A stretch of DNA of 64,000 nucleotides, from assembly GCA_002328415.1 (NCBI GenBank), contig DCXL01000004.1, positions 1,081,364 to 1,145,363 on the forward strand, in the 5' to 3' direction. The notes beneath the pieces are model-generated. The model was not told the DNA's origin. It was given only the letters and a program-made list of their open reading frames with translations, and made no database searches. Each line of letters starts with the position of its first letter. Positions within the stretch are counted from its first letter, which is position 1. The stretch is from Micavibrio sp. UBA2137. GTDB lineage: Bacteria > Pseudomonadota > Alphaproteobacteria > Micavibrionales > Micavibrionaceae. Shown here piece by piece: positions 35,332 through 45,025 of the stretch. Position numbers and translations under genes: made by a program.

Positions 35332-35888
35332 GCAAGTGTCCCGCGACAGAGTGTGATTTTTGTATCTCCATAAATCTTTTCAACCGACCATTCCAAGTCC
35401 GCAAAAGAAATATCGCTACGCCAATCTTTTTCGGATTCCAAAACGAATGTTGTGATCGGCGCAAACCATCCGCCTTCGGAGAGACTTTTCAAACATGGGC
35501 TTATCATGTTTTTGCGATAGGGTGGATCACAAAAAACCAGCGACGCCTGAAAACTTTTGACATCATTAGCCTTTAGTTGCGTGCTATCGGCTTTTAAAAA
35601 ATCACTTTGAGATTCAACCCCTAGCGTGCGCACGTTGTCCTTGGCAAGTTGAAGTGACTTTCCACTTTTATCGACAAAAAGCGAAAAAGTAGCTCCGCGC
35701 GAAAGCGCTTCAAGTCCCAGCGCTCCTGTACCGCAAAAACTATCTATAATAACATCGTCTGCAACACCACCACGAGAGTCGAGCATGTTGAAAATGGCCT
35801 GCCTGATTTTATCAGAAGTCGGCCTGACATCCTGACCAGTTGGTGCTTTTATTGACCGCCCACGATGTGTTCCACCAGTAATGCGCAT
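35328..35888 (-). CDS. rsmD: 16S rRNA (guanine966-N2)-methyltransferase
   Basis: Methylates G966 of 16S rRNA. 186 residues. 'RITGGTHRGRSIKAP', 'RPTSDKIRQAIFNML', SAM motif 'DSFCGTGALGLEALSRGA' and catalytic 'VFCDPPY' are characteristic. The ATG directly abuts the rluB stop (TAA-ATG) and the stop overlaps yggS, so translation of the operon is probably coupled. Confidence 0.95.
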   Translation of the reverse strand: MRITGGTHRGRSIKAPTGQDVRPTSDKIRQAIFNMLDSRGGVADDVIIDSFCGTGALGLEALSRGATFSLFVDKSGKSLQLAKDNVRTLGVESQSDFLKADSTQLKANDVKSFQASLVFCDPPYRKNMISPCLKSLSEGGWFAPITTFVLESEKDWRSDISFADLEWSVEKIYGDTKITLCRGTLA

Positions 35889-36650
35889 TTACTTGAAATA
35901 TCCTGGAATTTGTTGACGCAAGACCTCGCCATAGACTTCTTTCACATTACCACGCGCGAGCGTTCCCAACTGAAACGGGCCATAAGATTGGCGAACAAGG
36001 CGGTTCACATCCAGATTGAGCGCGGCCATGACCCGTCTGATTTCACGGTTTTTGCCCTCTTTCAACGAGACTGACAGCCAACTATTCTGCCCTTTGCGAC
36101 TTTCAATATTGACCTTGATAGACCCGTAATGAATACCCTCAACTGTGATGCCCTTTTCAAGGTCTTTGAGCGCTTGTTCATCCAAATTCCCAAAAACACG
36201 TACACGATAACGGCGCGTCCAACCTGTTGCTGGCAATTCCAGATAGCGTGATAATTCTCCATCCGTGGTCAACAACAATAACCCTTCTGAATTCAAGTCC
36301 AGTCGCCCAACACTAATGAGGCGCGGCAAGTTTTTAGGTAAATTATCAAAGACTGTTGGGCGGCCGTGCTCATCCTTGTGTGTTGTCAAAAGACCAACAG
36401 GTTTATGATAAAGAAACAATCGGGTTGGCACCTTCTGCCCGATAATTTTTCCGTCAACTTTAATTGTATCGTTGTCGCTCACACGTTCTGCTGGATTGGT
36501 CAGCACCGTTCCGTTTAAAACAACACGCCCATCAGTAATCCATTGTTCGGCATCACGGCGCGAACACAGGCCCGCATGAGCCATTACCTTTGCAATTTTT
36601 TCACCGTTGGGATTTTGGGTCTCGTTTTTCATGTGTTTATCATCTAACAT
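35889..36650 (-). CDS. rluB: Large-subunit pseudouridine synthase, RluB-type
   Basis: Makes pseudouridine in 23S rRNA. 253 residues. N-terminal S4 RNA-binding domain ('EKIAKVMAHAGLCSRRDAE') then the catalytic domain with the conserved Asp in 'GRLDLNSEGLLLLT' and 'GKNREIRRVMAAL'. The start may be ATG 36650 or ATG 36632; neither has a strong ribosome site. It starts only 8 nt from the divergent tadA start. RluB versus RluE/F cannot be settled from motifs alone, but S4 plus length favours RluB. Confidence 0.88.
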   Translation of the reverse strand: MLDDKHMKNETQNPNGEKIAKVMAHAGLCSRRDAEQWITDGRVVLNGTVLTNPAERVSDNDTIKVDGKIIGQKVPTRLFLYHKPVGLLTTHKDEHGRPTVFDNLPKNLPRLISVGRLDLNSEGLLLLTTDGELSRYLELPATGWTRRYRVRVFGNLDEQALKDLEKGITVEGIHYGSIKVNIESRKGQNSWLSVSLKEGKNREIRRVMAALNLDVNRLVRQSYGPFQLGTLARGNVKEVYGEVLRQQIPGYFK

Positions 36651-36658
36651 CTTTTTCT

Positions 36659-37117
36659 ATGAATGACGACAATAGCTATATGCGCCTCGCAATGGAAGAG
36701 GCTAAAATTGCGCAAGGCAAAGATGAGGTTCCTATTGGCGCAGTCCTTATCGATAATGAGAGTGGTGAGGTTCTTTCCAAAGCACATAATCTCACACGCA
36801 CGCGTCATGACCCATCAGCCCACGCAGAGTCCTTAGCCATTCGTGAGGCATGTACTTTACGAGAAAGTCAGCGTATTCCGAACACAACGCTTTATGTCAC
36901 GATTGAGCCATGCCCCATGTGTGCTGCGCTTATTTCATATGCGCGAATTGATAGGGTTGTTTTTGGAGCAACTGATCCCAAAAGCGGTGGCATTACAGCC
37001 GCACCAAAACTCTATGAGAAAGATCAAATCCATCATAAGCCAAATGTCATATCAGGCGTTATGGAAGAGGATTGTCGCGCATTAATACAGCGTTTTTTTC
37101 AAAGTAAGAGAAAATAA
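36659..37117 (+). CDS. tadA: tRNA-specific adenosine deaminase
   Basis: Converts the wobble A34 of tRNA-Arg to inosine. 152 residues from ATG 36659. Zinc site His55-Ala-Glu57 and P-C85-P-M-C88 are intact ('SAHAESLAI', 'EPCPMCAAL'). Divergent start with rluB only 8 nt away (36651-36658), so their control regions must overlap the coding starts. Tail to tail with purD with 13 nt between. Confidence 0.95.
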   Translation: MNDDNSYMRLAMEEAKIAQGKDEVPIGAVLIDNESGEVLSKAHNLTRTRHDPSAHAESLAIREACTLRESQRIPNTTLYVTIEPCPMCAALISYARIDRVVFGATDPKSGGITAAPKLYEKDQIHHKPNVISGVMEEDCRALIQRFFQSKRK

Positions 37118-37130
37118 ATACGCGCTCAAT

Positions 37131-38429
37131 TCACGCGATATTTTTGCAGATATCAGTACGATAAAAACCAGCATCCCATTCAATGTTTTTAAGAGCAGTA
37201 TAAGCACGCGTGCGCGCCTCAGCGGGTGAATCGGCCATGGCCGTCACACCCAAAACGCGTCCCCCATGCGCCTCCCAAGTGCCGACCTCGCTACGTTTGG
37301 TACCAGCATGAAACACCTTGAACCCATCTTCTTCGGGAAGTTGTTCAAGATTCAAAATGGGTGTGCCCTTTTGGTAAGCACCTGGATAGCCTTGTGCGGC
37401 ATACACGATATTGAGTGCTGTTTTATCATGCCAACGCACCTTACCCGACCATTCAGAGAGTTGCGAAGTTGCCGCCGCATAAAGCAGGTCAACAATGTCA
37501 GAACGCAAACGCATCATAAGTGCCTGACATTCTGGGTCGCCAAAACGTGCGTTATATTCAATTAAGTAAGGCTTCTTTCCCTCATCTGTATCTACAAGCA
37601 TCAGCCCCGCATAAAGCACGCCACAATAAGAGATACCACGCGCCTGTAGCCCCTTAAGTGTTGGCGCAACGATTGTATCCAGCGTCACTTGCTCAAGCTC
37701 TTTATTCCACACTCCTTGACGTGCAGGTGAAAACGCACCCATACCCCCTGTATTAGGGCCTTCATCATTATCAAAGGCACGCTTATGGTCTTGCGCGGAA
37801 TTGAAAGAAATGACTGTTTGGCCATCTGTAATTGCAAAGAAGCTGACCTCTTCGCCCTCCAGAAATTCTTCAACAACAATAGACGTTCCAGCCGCGCCAA
37901 AGCTTTCACCTGTCAGCATCTCCGTTGCCGCATCCGTTGCCTCGGATAAATTTTGCGCAATGATAACCCCCTTGCCAGCAGCCAAACCATCGGCCTTGAT
38001 CACGAGAGGGAAATTTTGCTCTTCAATATAGGGAAGCGCCTCATTCAAATTTGTGAAACGCGCATAACGTGCCGTTGGAATATCAAATTCAGCACACAAA
38101 TCTTTCATAAAACCCTTCGAGCCTTCAATCTGTGCACCATCCTTCTCGGGTCCCAAAACAGGGATATTTTTGTCGCGTAGACGATTGGCAAGCCCAAGCA
38201 CAAGCGGGGTCTCTGGTCCAATAACAACTAATTCAATTTTGTTGTCCTCGGCAAAGGAGACGAGCGCATCAATATCCTCAACACTTATTGCAACGCATTG
38301 GGTATTGGGCTCTTGTGCGATGGCATCACTTCCAGGAGCAACATAAAGCGTGTCACATTTTTCTGATTGGGCAATTTTCCATGCCAAGGCGTGCTCTCGT
38401 CCGCCAGATCCGATAAGTAATATATTCAT
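37131..38429 (-). CDS. purD: Phosphoribosylamine--glycine ligase
   Basis: Second step of purine synthesis. 432 residues. 'NILLIGSGGREHALAWKIA', 'KADGLAAGKGVIIA', 'EFLEGEEVSFFA', 'HKRAFDNDEGPNTGGMGAF' and 'EYNARFGDPECQ' are all GARS hallmarks (ATP-grasp). It overlaps putA by 4 nt (ATGA) and is co-transcribed with it, an odd pairing of proline catabolism and purine synthesis. Confidence 0.97.
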   Translation of the reverse strand: MNILLIGSGGREHALAWKIAQSEKCDTLYVAPGSDAIAQEPNTQCVAISVEDIDALVSFAEDNKIELVVIGPETPLVLGLANRLRDKNIPVLGPEKDGAQIEGSKGFMKDLCAEFDIPTARYARFTNLNEALPYIEEQNFPLVIKADGLAAGKGVIIAQNLSEATDAATEMLTGESFGAAGTSIVVEEFLEGEEVSFFAITDGQTVISFNSAQDHKRAFDNDEGPNTGGMGAFSPARQGVWNKELEQVTLDTIVAPTLKGLQARGISYCGVLYAGLMLVDTDEGKKPYLIEYNARFGDPECQALMMRLRSDIVDLLYAAATSQLSEWSGKVRWHDKTALNIVYAAQGYPGAYQKGTPILNLEQLPEEDGFKVFHAGTKRSEVGTWEAHGGRVLGVTAMADSPAEARTRAYTALKNIEWDAGFYRTDICKNIA

Positions 38430-41383
38430 GGTGTCTCGTTATAGGGGCTTTCTTCTAGGGAAACAAGATGAGCATTACCGCCTGAGGCCGTTGTATTGAT
38501 TGTCACTGTTTTTTCAGTAGCAAAGGCGTGAAGATAATGTGGGCCACCTGCCTTGGGTCCTGTGCCTGAGAGGCCACGTCCACCGAAAGGTTGGGACTGA
38601 ACAATCGCACCGATTGTTGTGCGGTTCACATACACATTACCAACCTTCAATTTATCAGAGAGCATTTCAATACGGTCGCTGATACGACTTTGGATACCAA
38701 ATGTCAGGCCATAACCCTTCCCGTTAATTGTCTCTATCACCTGATCCAAATCTTTTAATTTGTAGCGATAAACATGAAGCACAGGGCCGAAAATTTCCTG
38801 TGTAATATCATCCAAAGATTTAATCTCAAAGGCCACAGGCGCAAAGCTATTGTCTTGCGGATTACTGATATTGGCCTCTGCAATTTTAGTAGCCGTTCCC
38901 TCAAGCCTTGATTTGGCCTCGTGCAGGTTATGAAGTGCCTCTTGGTCAATGATAGGACCAACATCAGTGCGCAGTTCAAACGGATCACCCACATGAAGCT
39001 CTGCAATGGCGCCTATGAGCATTTCGATTGTTTTGTCTGCGATTTCATCCTGAACACATAAAAGGCGAAGCGCGGAACAGCGTTGCCCCGCTGAGCCAAA
39101 AGCACTTTGCAATGCATCATCAACAACCTGTTCAATCAAGGCCGAGGAGTCCACAATCATGGCATTAAGGCCACCTGTTTCTGCAATCAGAGGGACGATA
39201 GGGCCTTCTTTATCTGCCAATGCGCGTTGAATAAGTTTTGCCACCTCTGATGAGCCTGTAAAAACAACGCCCGCTGTATCCGAGTGTGCCACACATTGTG
39301 CGCCTGTTTTTCCGTCACCTATCAGTAAGTGAAGTGCGTCTTTGGGCACGCCAGCCTCATAAAAAATCTTAACAGCGCGCGCAGCAATAGCAGGCGTTTG
39401 TTCAGCTGGCTTTGCAATCACAGTATTTCCCGCCATAAGCGCCGCCATAACTTGTCCTGTAAAAATGGCGAGGGGGAAATTCCATGGAGAAATACATACA
39501 AAAGTGCCGCGCGGTTCCAGCGTAAGGCGGTTTTCTTCACCTGTGATACTTGGCATCACCTGTCCTGATGAATTAAAATCAATGCGTCCACGTAAGGCAT
39601 AATAACGGCAAAAATCAATGGCCTCGCGTACCTCATCAATCGAGTCAGGCAGCGTTTTACCTGCCTCTTTCACACATAAGCCGCACAGCACATCCCGGTC
39701 ACGTTCAAGCAAGTCTGCTGCTTTTTCCAAAATTCTGGCGCGTTCCTCAGCTGTTTTTTTCGACCATGTCTTATATGCTTGCCCAGCAGCAGCAAAGGCT
39801 TTCTCGACATATGGTTGCTCAAAGGTCGTTGGCACGACGGTCTTTTCAATTTCTGTCTGAAACAGTGCCACATTATCACCATCAGCAAAATCCAGACCGC
39901 GCGAATTTTCCCTGTCGTAAAAGATATTTGCTGGCAATGGAATTTTGGGGTGACGTTTGGTTGGGTGTAAGGCCACGCCTTCAATAACATCTTGTGCCAA
40001 ATCAACGGGCGCATAATTTTCATCAAATATGCGGTGGACAAAGGATGAATTAGCCCCATTTTCCAACAAGCGTCGTACCAGATACGGCAATAAATCCTGA
40101 TGGGGACCTACAGGCGCATAAATTGTACACGGAATATCATATGAGGCTTTGACAGCCGCATAGAGATTTTCACCCATACCGTGTAAGCGTTGCAATTCCA
40201 GATTATGTGTCTCATTTTTAGCAAGCTCGATAATTGCGGCAATCGTATGGGCGTTATGCGTCCCGAATAAACATGTCAGCACATCACGGTTTTGAAGCAT
40301 TTTATGTGCGCAGGCAAGAAAGGATGCATCCGTATTAGCCTTACGTGTATAAACAGGATAATCAGCAAATCCATGTGCCTGTGCATGTTTAATCTCACTA
40401 TCCCAATAAGCGCCCTTAACAAGTCTGATATGTAATTTTAAATTTTTCTCACGCGCAAAGACACTTACATGGTCAACAACATGCAAGGCACGTTTTTGAT
40501 AGGCCTGAACAGCCAGGCCCATCCCTGACCATCCCTGAAGGGAAGGATGAACCGCAGCCGCCTTAAAAATATCAAGTGAAATTTCAAGGCGATCAGCCTC
40601 TTCAGCATCAACGGTCAACCTTAAATCATGCGCCTTAGCAATTTGGCAAAGTGTTACAAGTTTATCTGTAAGAACAGGCACACAAATATCCCTATGCGCA
40701 AACTCATAGCGTGGATGAAGCGCAGAGAGTTTAACAGAAATACCCGTTTTAGGGGCAACATCCATGCCACCTAGCGCCTCTAATGCGTCAACATATGCCT
40801 GATAATAACGCTCGGCGTCTTTTACAGTGCGGGCGCCCTCACCCAACATGTCAAAGGAGAGCGCGTAACCTTCTTTTTCAAAAGTACGGCCATTTTTAAC
40901 CGCTTCTTTAATAGTCTGTCCGACAACAAATTGCTTGCCCATAATTTTCATGGCTTGGGCAACAGCAACGCGCACAACAGGTTCGCCTAGTTTTTTAAAA
41001 ATACTATTGAGTGTTTTCTTTGTAATATTAAGGCCCAAAGCTGTTGCCTTGAGCATCCAATCATCTGTTTGGATACGTGGCCAAGCCGCGTCATCAAGCT
41101 TATCCTTAATAAGGTCATTGGCGTTTTCCGCATCTGGAATACGCAAAAGCGCCTCTGCCAATGTCATCAATGCGCGCCCCTCATCAGTTGTAAGGCCATA
41201 TTCACGTAAAAATGTTTCGATCTCACCAGCGCGCCTACGCTTATTACGTGCAGATTGAATAAGTTCAGCTCCGCGTTGCGTTGTTTCCTGCGCCTGTACG
41301 TCAGTCCAGTTAAGTTGGTTCAAAACCAGGTTAACAGCGTCTGCTTCATCTTGATGTTTGTATTGGGCAAAAGAATATGACAT
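38426..41383 (-). CDS. putA: Bifunctional proline dehydrogenase / glutamate-semialdehyde dehydrogenase
   Basis: Oxidises proline to glutamate in two steps. 985 residues from ATG 41383, which is preferable to upstream TTG/ATG candidates in the frame. The proline dehydrogenase domain (roughly 140-450) has 'RLTVDAEEADRLEISLDIF', 'IRLVKGAYWDSEIK' and 'LYAAVKASYDIPCTIYAPVG'. The ALDH domain (about 500-960) has 'WNFPLAIFTGQVMAALMAGNTVIAKPAEQ', the glutamate 'AETGGLNAM' and the catalytic Cys in 'GSAGQRCSALR'. No ribbon-helix-helix DNA-binding segment is seen at the N-terminus, so it is not a self-repressing PutA. Ends inside purD start. Confidence 0.96.
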   Translation of the reverse strand: MSYSFAQYKHQDEADAVNLVLNQLNWTDVQAQETTQRGAELIQSARNKRRRAGEIETFLREYGLTTDEGRALMTLAEALLRIPDAENANDLIKDKLDDAAWPRIQTDDWMLKATALGLNITKKTLNSIFKKLGEPVVRVAVAQAMKIMGKQFVVGQTIKEAVKNGRTFEKEGYALSFDMLGEGARTVKDAERYYQAYVDALEALGGMDVAPKTGISVKLSALHPRYEFAHRDICVPVLTDKLVTLCQIAKAHDLRLTVDAEEADRLEISLDIFKAAAVHPSLQGWSGMGLAVQAYQKRALHVVDHVSVFAREKNLKLHIRLVKGAYWDSEIKHAQAHGFADYPVYTRKANTDASFLACAHKMLQNRDVLTCLFGTHNAHTIAAIIELAKNETHNLELQRLHGMGENLYAAVKASYDIPCTIYAPVGPHQDLLPYLVRRLLENGANSSFVHRIFDENYAPVDLAQDVIEGVALHPTKRHPKIPLPANIFYDRENSRGLDFADGDNVALFQTEIEKTVVPTTFEQPYVEKAFAAAGQAYKTWSKKTAEERARILEKAADLLERDRDVLCGLCVKEAGKTLPDSIDEVREAIDFCRYYALRGRIDFNSSGQVMPSITGEENRLTLEPRGTFVCISPWNFPLAIFTGQVMAALMAGNTVIAKPAEQTPAIAARAVKIFYEAGVPKDALHLLIGDGKTGAQCVAHSDTAGVVFTGSSEVAKLIQRALADKEGPIVPLIAETGGLNAMIVDSSALIEQVVDDALQSAFGSAGQRCSALRLLCVQDEIADKTIEMLIGAIAELHVGDPFELRTDVGPIIDQEALHNLHEAKSRLEGTATKIAEANISNPQDNSFAPVAFEIKSLDDITQEIFGPVLHVYRYKLKDLDQVIETINGKGYGLTFGIQSRISDRIEMLSDKLKVGNVYVNRTTIGAIVQSQPFGGRGLSGTGPKAGGPHYLHAFATEKTVTINTTASGGNAHLVSLEESPYNETP

Positions 41384-41446
41384 GACTATGAACATAACAT
41401 TTTTAACGCAACTTGCCACAAGCAAACGCGAAAGAATTTTGACATC

Positions 41447-42820
41447 ATGACAGACGATTTATTTTCCATTGCAGATAAGGAAGAGAAGGCACCACAAAAA
41501 ACAAATGCGCCTGAAATGAGCGTGTCCGAATTAGCCTTTTCACTTAAACGAACTTTGGAAGATACATATGGACGTGTTCGGATTCGTGGTGAGCTTTCGC
41601 GCGTTAAAATCCATACCTCTGGTCACATGTATTCCGATCTGAAGGATGATAATGCCGTCATCAATATTGTCTGTTGGCGTGGACAGTTGGCAAAATTATC
41701 TATCAAGCCCGAGGAGGGCCTTGAGGTCATTTGCACAGGGAAAGTCAGCAGTTTTCCTGCACGTTCAAATTACCAACTTATTGTTGAGAGTATGGAGCTT
41801 GCTGGCGAAGGCGCGCTACTCAAATTACTTGAAGAACGCAAAAAGAAACTTGCTGCAGAAGGTCTTTTTGATAGCGACAAAAAGAGGCCCCTTCCTTTTC
41901 TGCCACAAACAATTGGTGTCGTAACGTCGGAAACAGGCGCTGTTTTTCATGATATTCTACACCGCATTCGCGAACGTTTCCCCATGCGTGTTATTCTCTG
42001 GCCCGTTCCCGTTCAGGGCAAGGGCGCAAACGAGCAAATTGCAAAGGCTATTCACGGATTTAACGCGATGCCAGATGGAACGCGCCCAGATGTTCTGATT
42101 GTTGGACGTGGCGGAGGCTCTTTAGAGGATTTAATGGCCTTTAATGAGGAGGATGTTGTGCGTGCTGTGGCTCAATCACGTATTCCTGTTATCTCCTCAG
42201 TAGGGCACGAGACGGACACAACCCTAATTGACTATGTCGCCGACAGACGTGCCCCCACACCGACGGGTGCGGCTGAAATGGCTGTACCAGAACGGATGGG
42301 ACTTCTTCAAACAACACAGGATTTGGAGCAAAGATTACTGACTGCCCTGCGCCGCACCCTCGCCGATTTAAAAAATCGTTTTAATGCTAATATTGCGAAA
42401 TTAGGCTCGCCACAATCTTTGCTTGATGCACAGGGGCAAAAGCTTGATTATCTGGCTGATAAGACAAACAATGCGCTATCGGCTCTCATACAAAAAAGAC
42501 GTATTCAGCTTGTCGAAAGTGCTGGGAAATTGATGCACCCTAGAGAGCGGCTGGCCTATGGTGTTCAAAATGTTAAAGCCCTCAATGACAGACTTATTCG
42601 CCTTTCAGGTCAGCTCACCGAAAAAGAGGAAAATAGGCTTCAAAATGCGGGACGGCTTTTGGAAACACTCTCCTTCAAATCAACCTTAAAACGTGGCTTT
42701 ATCGTTATGCGCGATGCCTCGGGTACGCCTGTCACAGAGGCAGATTCAGTGGTCTCGGACACCCCCTATACCCTTGAATTTAAAGACGAAAAGCGTATTT
42801 TGGTTCAAAAGGACGGTTAA
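41447..42820 (+). CDS. xseA: Exodeoxyribonuclease VII large subunit
   Basis: Degrades single-stranded DNA with XseB. 457 residues. N-terminal OB-fold 'YGRVRIRGELSRVKIHTSGHMYSDLKDDNAVINIVCWRG' (in pieces), then 'IGVVTSETGAVFHDILHRIRERFP', 'VLIVGRGGGSLEDLMAFNEEDVVRA' and 'SVGHETDTTLIDYVADRRAPTPTGAAEMAVP' (split motif regions) are all diagnostic. A coiled coil follows. Divergent from putA. Confidence 0.97.
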   Translation: MTDDLFSIADKEEKAPQKTNAPEMSVSELAFSLKRTLEDTYGRVRIRGELSRVKIHTSGHMYSDLKDDNAVINIVCWRGQLAKLSIKPEEGLEVICTGKVSSFPARSNYQLIVESMELAGEGALLKLLEERKKKLAAEGLFDSDKKRPLPFLPQTIGVVTSETGAVFHDILHRIRERFPMRVILWPVPVQGKGANEQIAKAIHGFNAMPDGTRPDVLIVGRGGGSLEDLMAFNEEDVVRAVAQSRIPVISSVGHETDTTLIDYVADRRAPTPTGAAEMAVPERMGLLQTTQDLEQRLLTALRRTLADLKNRFNANIAKLGSPQSLLDAQGQKLDYLADKTNNALSALIQKRRIQLVESAGKLMHPRERLAYGVQNVKALNDRLIRLSGQLTEKEENRLQNAGRLLETLSFKSTLKRGFIVMRDASGTPVTEADSVVSDTPYTLEFKDEKRILVQKDG

Positions 42821-42861
42821 AAAGCTGTTTTTAAAGAAAAATAGTGTATAATGAGGGGGTT

Positions 42862-43368
42862 ATGCGCAAAGTTTTGAAAGAATTCTTGATGGATTTGAAC
42901 GTCCCATACGAAATGGGTCCGTATCAAACACAGCCTTGGTCCTATATGGATATCGAGAAGGGCCAAACTTGTTCAGCCGAAGTACGCATGGGGCCCGATG
43001 GTGAAGAGCTCGAGGCCGAAATTCAAATGATGTATGACACCCCGCCCGTTGGAAAGCCGCCTGTTGAGCAATTGATCTGGATTATCGCCACCAAACACGT
43101 TGACGGGCGATGGGACGTTTCCAATCTGCGTATTTATAACCAGAGTAAAAACGGCGAAATTTATGATTGGGAAGGCAAATCCTGCAAACTTTTCAGCATG
43201 TGTGTGAAAGACCTTATTGCTGAAAAAATTCCTGATTTTGACGAATTAATGAAAGAACACTTCAAAGAAGATGAACGCTTTGGCGGACGTCGTGGAAGCG
43301 GGACAAGCAAGTCACCAAAAATCAGACCAGCGGCGCTCCTCGATATGAAGCAAGGCGGAAGTTTCTAA
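42862..43368 (+). CDS. Hypothetical cytoplasmic protein
   Basis: 168 residues starting at ATG 42862, which has GAGGGGG just upstream; a GTG at 42844 would lengthen it. The first part reads 'KVLKEFLMDLNVPYE', then an acidic and Pro-rich beta-sheet region, and a Lys/Arg-rich tail. No signal peptide, no motif I recognise. Follows xseA by 41 nt, so probably one operon. Function unknown; the long acidic stretch 'EELEAEIQMMYD' is typical of compact folded domains. Confidence 0.7.
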   Translation: MRKVLKEFLMDLNVPYEMGPYQTQPWSYMDIEKGQTCSAEVRMGPDGEELEAEIQMMYDTPPVGKPPVEQLIWIIATKHVDGRWDVSNLRIYNQSKNGEIYDWEGKSCKLFSMCVKDLIAEKIPDFDELMKEHFKEDERFGGRRGSGTSKSPKIRPAALLDMKQGGSF

Positions 43369-43379
43369 TTTAAATGCGC

Positions 43380-44222
43380 CTAGCGCTGTGCCAGATAGCA
43401 CCCACAAATTTTAATTTCTTCTGTGTAAGTTTCGAGTTCGGAAAAGGCTGTCTGCACACTTAAATCAAGCAAATTGCCGCGAATTTCTGCAAAGAAAAAG
43501 GCCGCATTGAAATCAGGGTCGACATAGCTTTCCAGTTTTGTGAATTGCACGCCATTGACAGCAAAACACCCCAACGCCTTATAAAGCGCCGCTGGCACGT
43601 CGCGCACGCGAAAGAAAAAAGCCGTTTTACACGCTTCGGATTTCGCATCAACGTCCTGCGCCTCTTTTGATAAAAGGATAAAGCGTGTCGTGTTATGTGA
43701 CTCATCTTGAATATCATCTTTCAAAATCTCTAGCCCATAAATCTCGGCGGTACGTGAGGACGCAATGGCAGCAATGGCTTTATCACCCTTTTCGGCAACT
43801 TCTTGCGCAGCACCTGCCGTGTCGGCGCGCACGATTTTCTTCCAGTTGTAGCGCTCGATGAATTTACGGCATTGGGGAAGCGCATGCACGTGGGAATAAA
43901 CCTGCTCGATATCCTCAAGGCTTGCGCCTTTTACCCCAAGCAGACAGTGCCTGATTTTCAAATAATGTTCGCCAATGATGCTCAATGCACTCTGTGGAAG
44001 TAGGCGATGCACATCCGCAACACGCCCCGCCAAAGTGTTATCAACGGGGATCATAGCGTGGGTTGCTTTGCCATTTTCTGCAGCCAAGAAGGCTTCCTCG
44101 AACGAATGACAGGCCAGTGTTTTTGCACTAGGGCACATTTCCTGACAGGCCAGATCAGAATAAGCCCCAGGCGCTCCTTGAAAAGAAATTATCATTTCGC
44201 TGTGTTCTTCGACCTTGTCCAT
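43380..44222 (-). CDS. pheA: Prephenate dehydratase
   Basis: Phenylalanine synthesis, prephenate to phenylpyruvate. 280 residues, the monofunctional form. 'ISFQGAPGAYSDLACQE' start, the catalytic 'NTTRFILL' motif, and a C-terminal ACT regulatory domain ('DVPAALYKALGCFAVNGVQFTKLESYVD', with 'KLES' in place of 'KIESRP'). No chorismate mutase domain is fused. Confidence 0.95.
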   Translation of the reverse strand: MDKVEEHSEMIISFQGAPGAYSDLACQEMCPSAKTLACHSFEEAFLAAENGKATHAMIPVDNTLAGRVADVHRLLPQSALSIIGEHYLKIRHCLLGVKGASLEDIEQVYSHVHALPQCRKFIERYNWKKIVRADTAGAAQEVAEKGDKAIAAIASSRTAEIYGLEILKDDIQDESHNTTRFILLSKEAQDVDAKSEACKTAFFFRVRDVPAALYKALGCFAVNGVQFTKLESYVDPDFNAAFFFAEIRGNLLDLSVQTAFSELETYTEEIKICGCYLAQR

Positions 44223-44369
44223 GGATAGGGAAACCTTTTTTCAAAATTATATATAGCCTGTTATCGACAAGCCCCGTATATTTCGATATCTTGACATCGA
44301 CCTGAAAAACTTATTTAAAACAGGGCGACCTCATGTCGTTTTATTTGTAATAAAGGATTGTAACGCGCA

Positions 44370-45023
44370 ATGAAAGATCTCGAGTTTAATAAAATTTTTG
44401 CTGCCATTCTGCTTGCGGGGATTATCGCAATGTTCTCTGGCTTTATTTCCGAGCTGTTTATCCCAGACCATGATTTGGAAAAAGACGCTGTTGCGATTGA
44501 AGGTATTGAGAGTGCCGGTGGCGCTTCAGCAAAAGAAGTTTTGGCTGAACCCATTCTGGCTATGATTGCCGAGGCCGAAATTGCACGTGGTCAAAAAATT
44601 TCAAAAGCGTGTGCTGCCTGTCACAGCTTTGACAAAGGCGGAGCAAATGGTGTTGGACCTAATTTGTGGGATATCGTTGGAAAAGCAAAACAGGGACAAT
44701 CCGGATATAATTACTCAGGGGCACTTATTGCGCACGGGAACCCCAAGTGGGAGTATATTGACCTGAACGAATATCTCTATAAACCGAAAAAATATGCGCC
44801 TGGCACAAATATGAACTTTATCGGTTTGAAAAAACCAGAAGACCGTGCCGCGATTGTCGCTTACCTTAGATCACTTTCCGATTCACCTGTTCCTCTGCCT
44901 ACGGATGCACAAATTGCAGCTGAAGAAGCAAAGCTTGCGCCACCAGAAACTGAAGGTGAAGGTGAAGAAAACTCTGAAGAAACATCGAACTCAGACACAA
45001 CTGATACAGAAACCTCAGAATAA
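44370..45023 (+). CDS. Membrane-anchored cytochrome c (c2/CycM-like)
   Basis: 217 residues. A short basic start, one uncleaved hydrophobic helix (about 9-30), then a linker and a class I cytochrome c domain: heme motif Cys81-Ala-Ala-Cys84-His85, 'GVGPNLWDIVGK', and distal ligand Met in 'PGTNMNFIG'. The last ~35 residues are Glu/Thr rich and disordered. It probably shuttles electrons to the terminal oxidase at the membrane face. A TTGACA at 44291-44296 upstream may be its promoter. Followed 2 nt later by pyrC. Confidence 0.92.
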   Translation: MKDLEFNKIFAAILLAGIIAMFSGFISELFIPDHDLEKDAVAIEGIESAGGASAKEVLAEPILAMIAEAEIARGQKISKACAACHSFDKGGANGVGPNLWDIVGKAKQGQSGYNYSGALIAHGNPKWEYIDLNEYLYKPKKYAPGTNMNFIGLKKPEDRAAIVAYLRSLSDSPVPLPTDAQIAAEEAKLAPPETEGEGEENSEETSNSDTTDTETSE

Positions 45024-45025
45024 TT

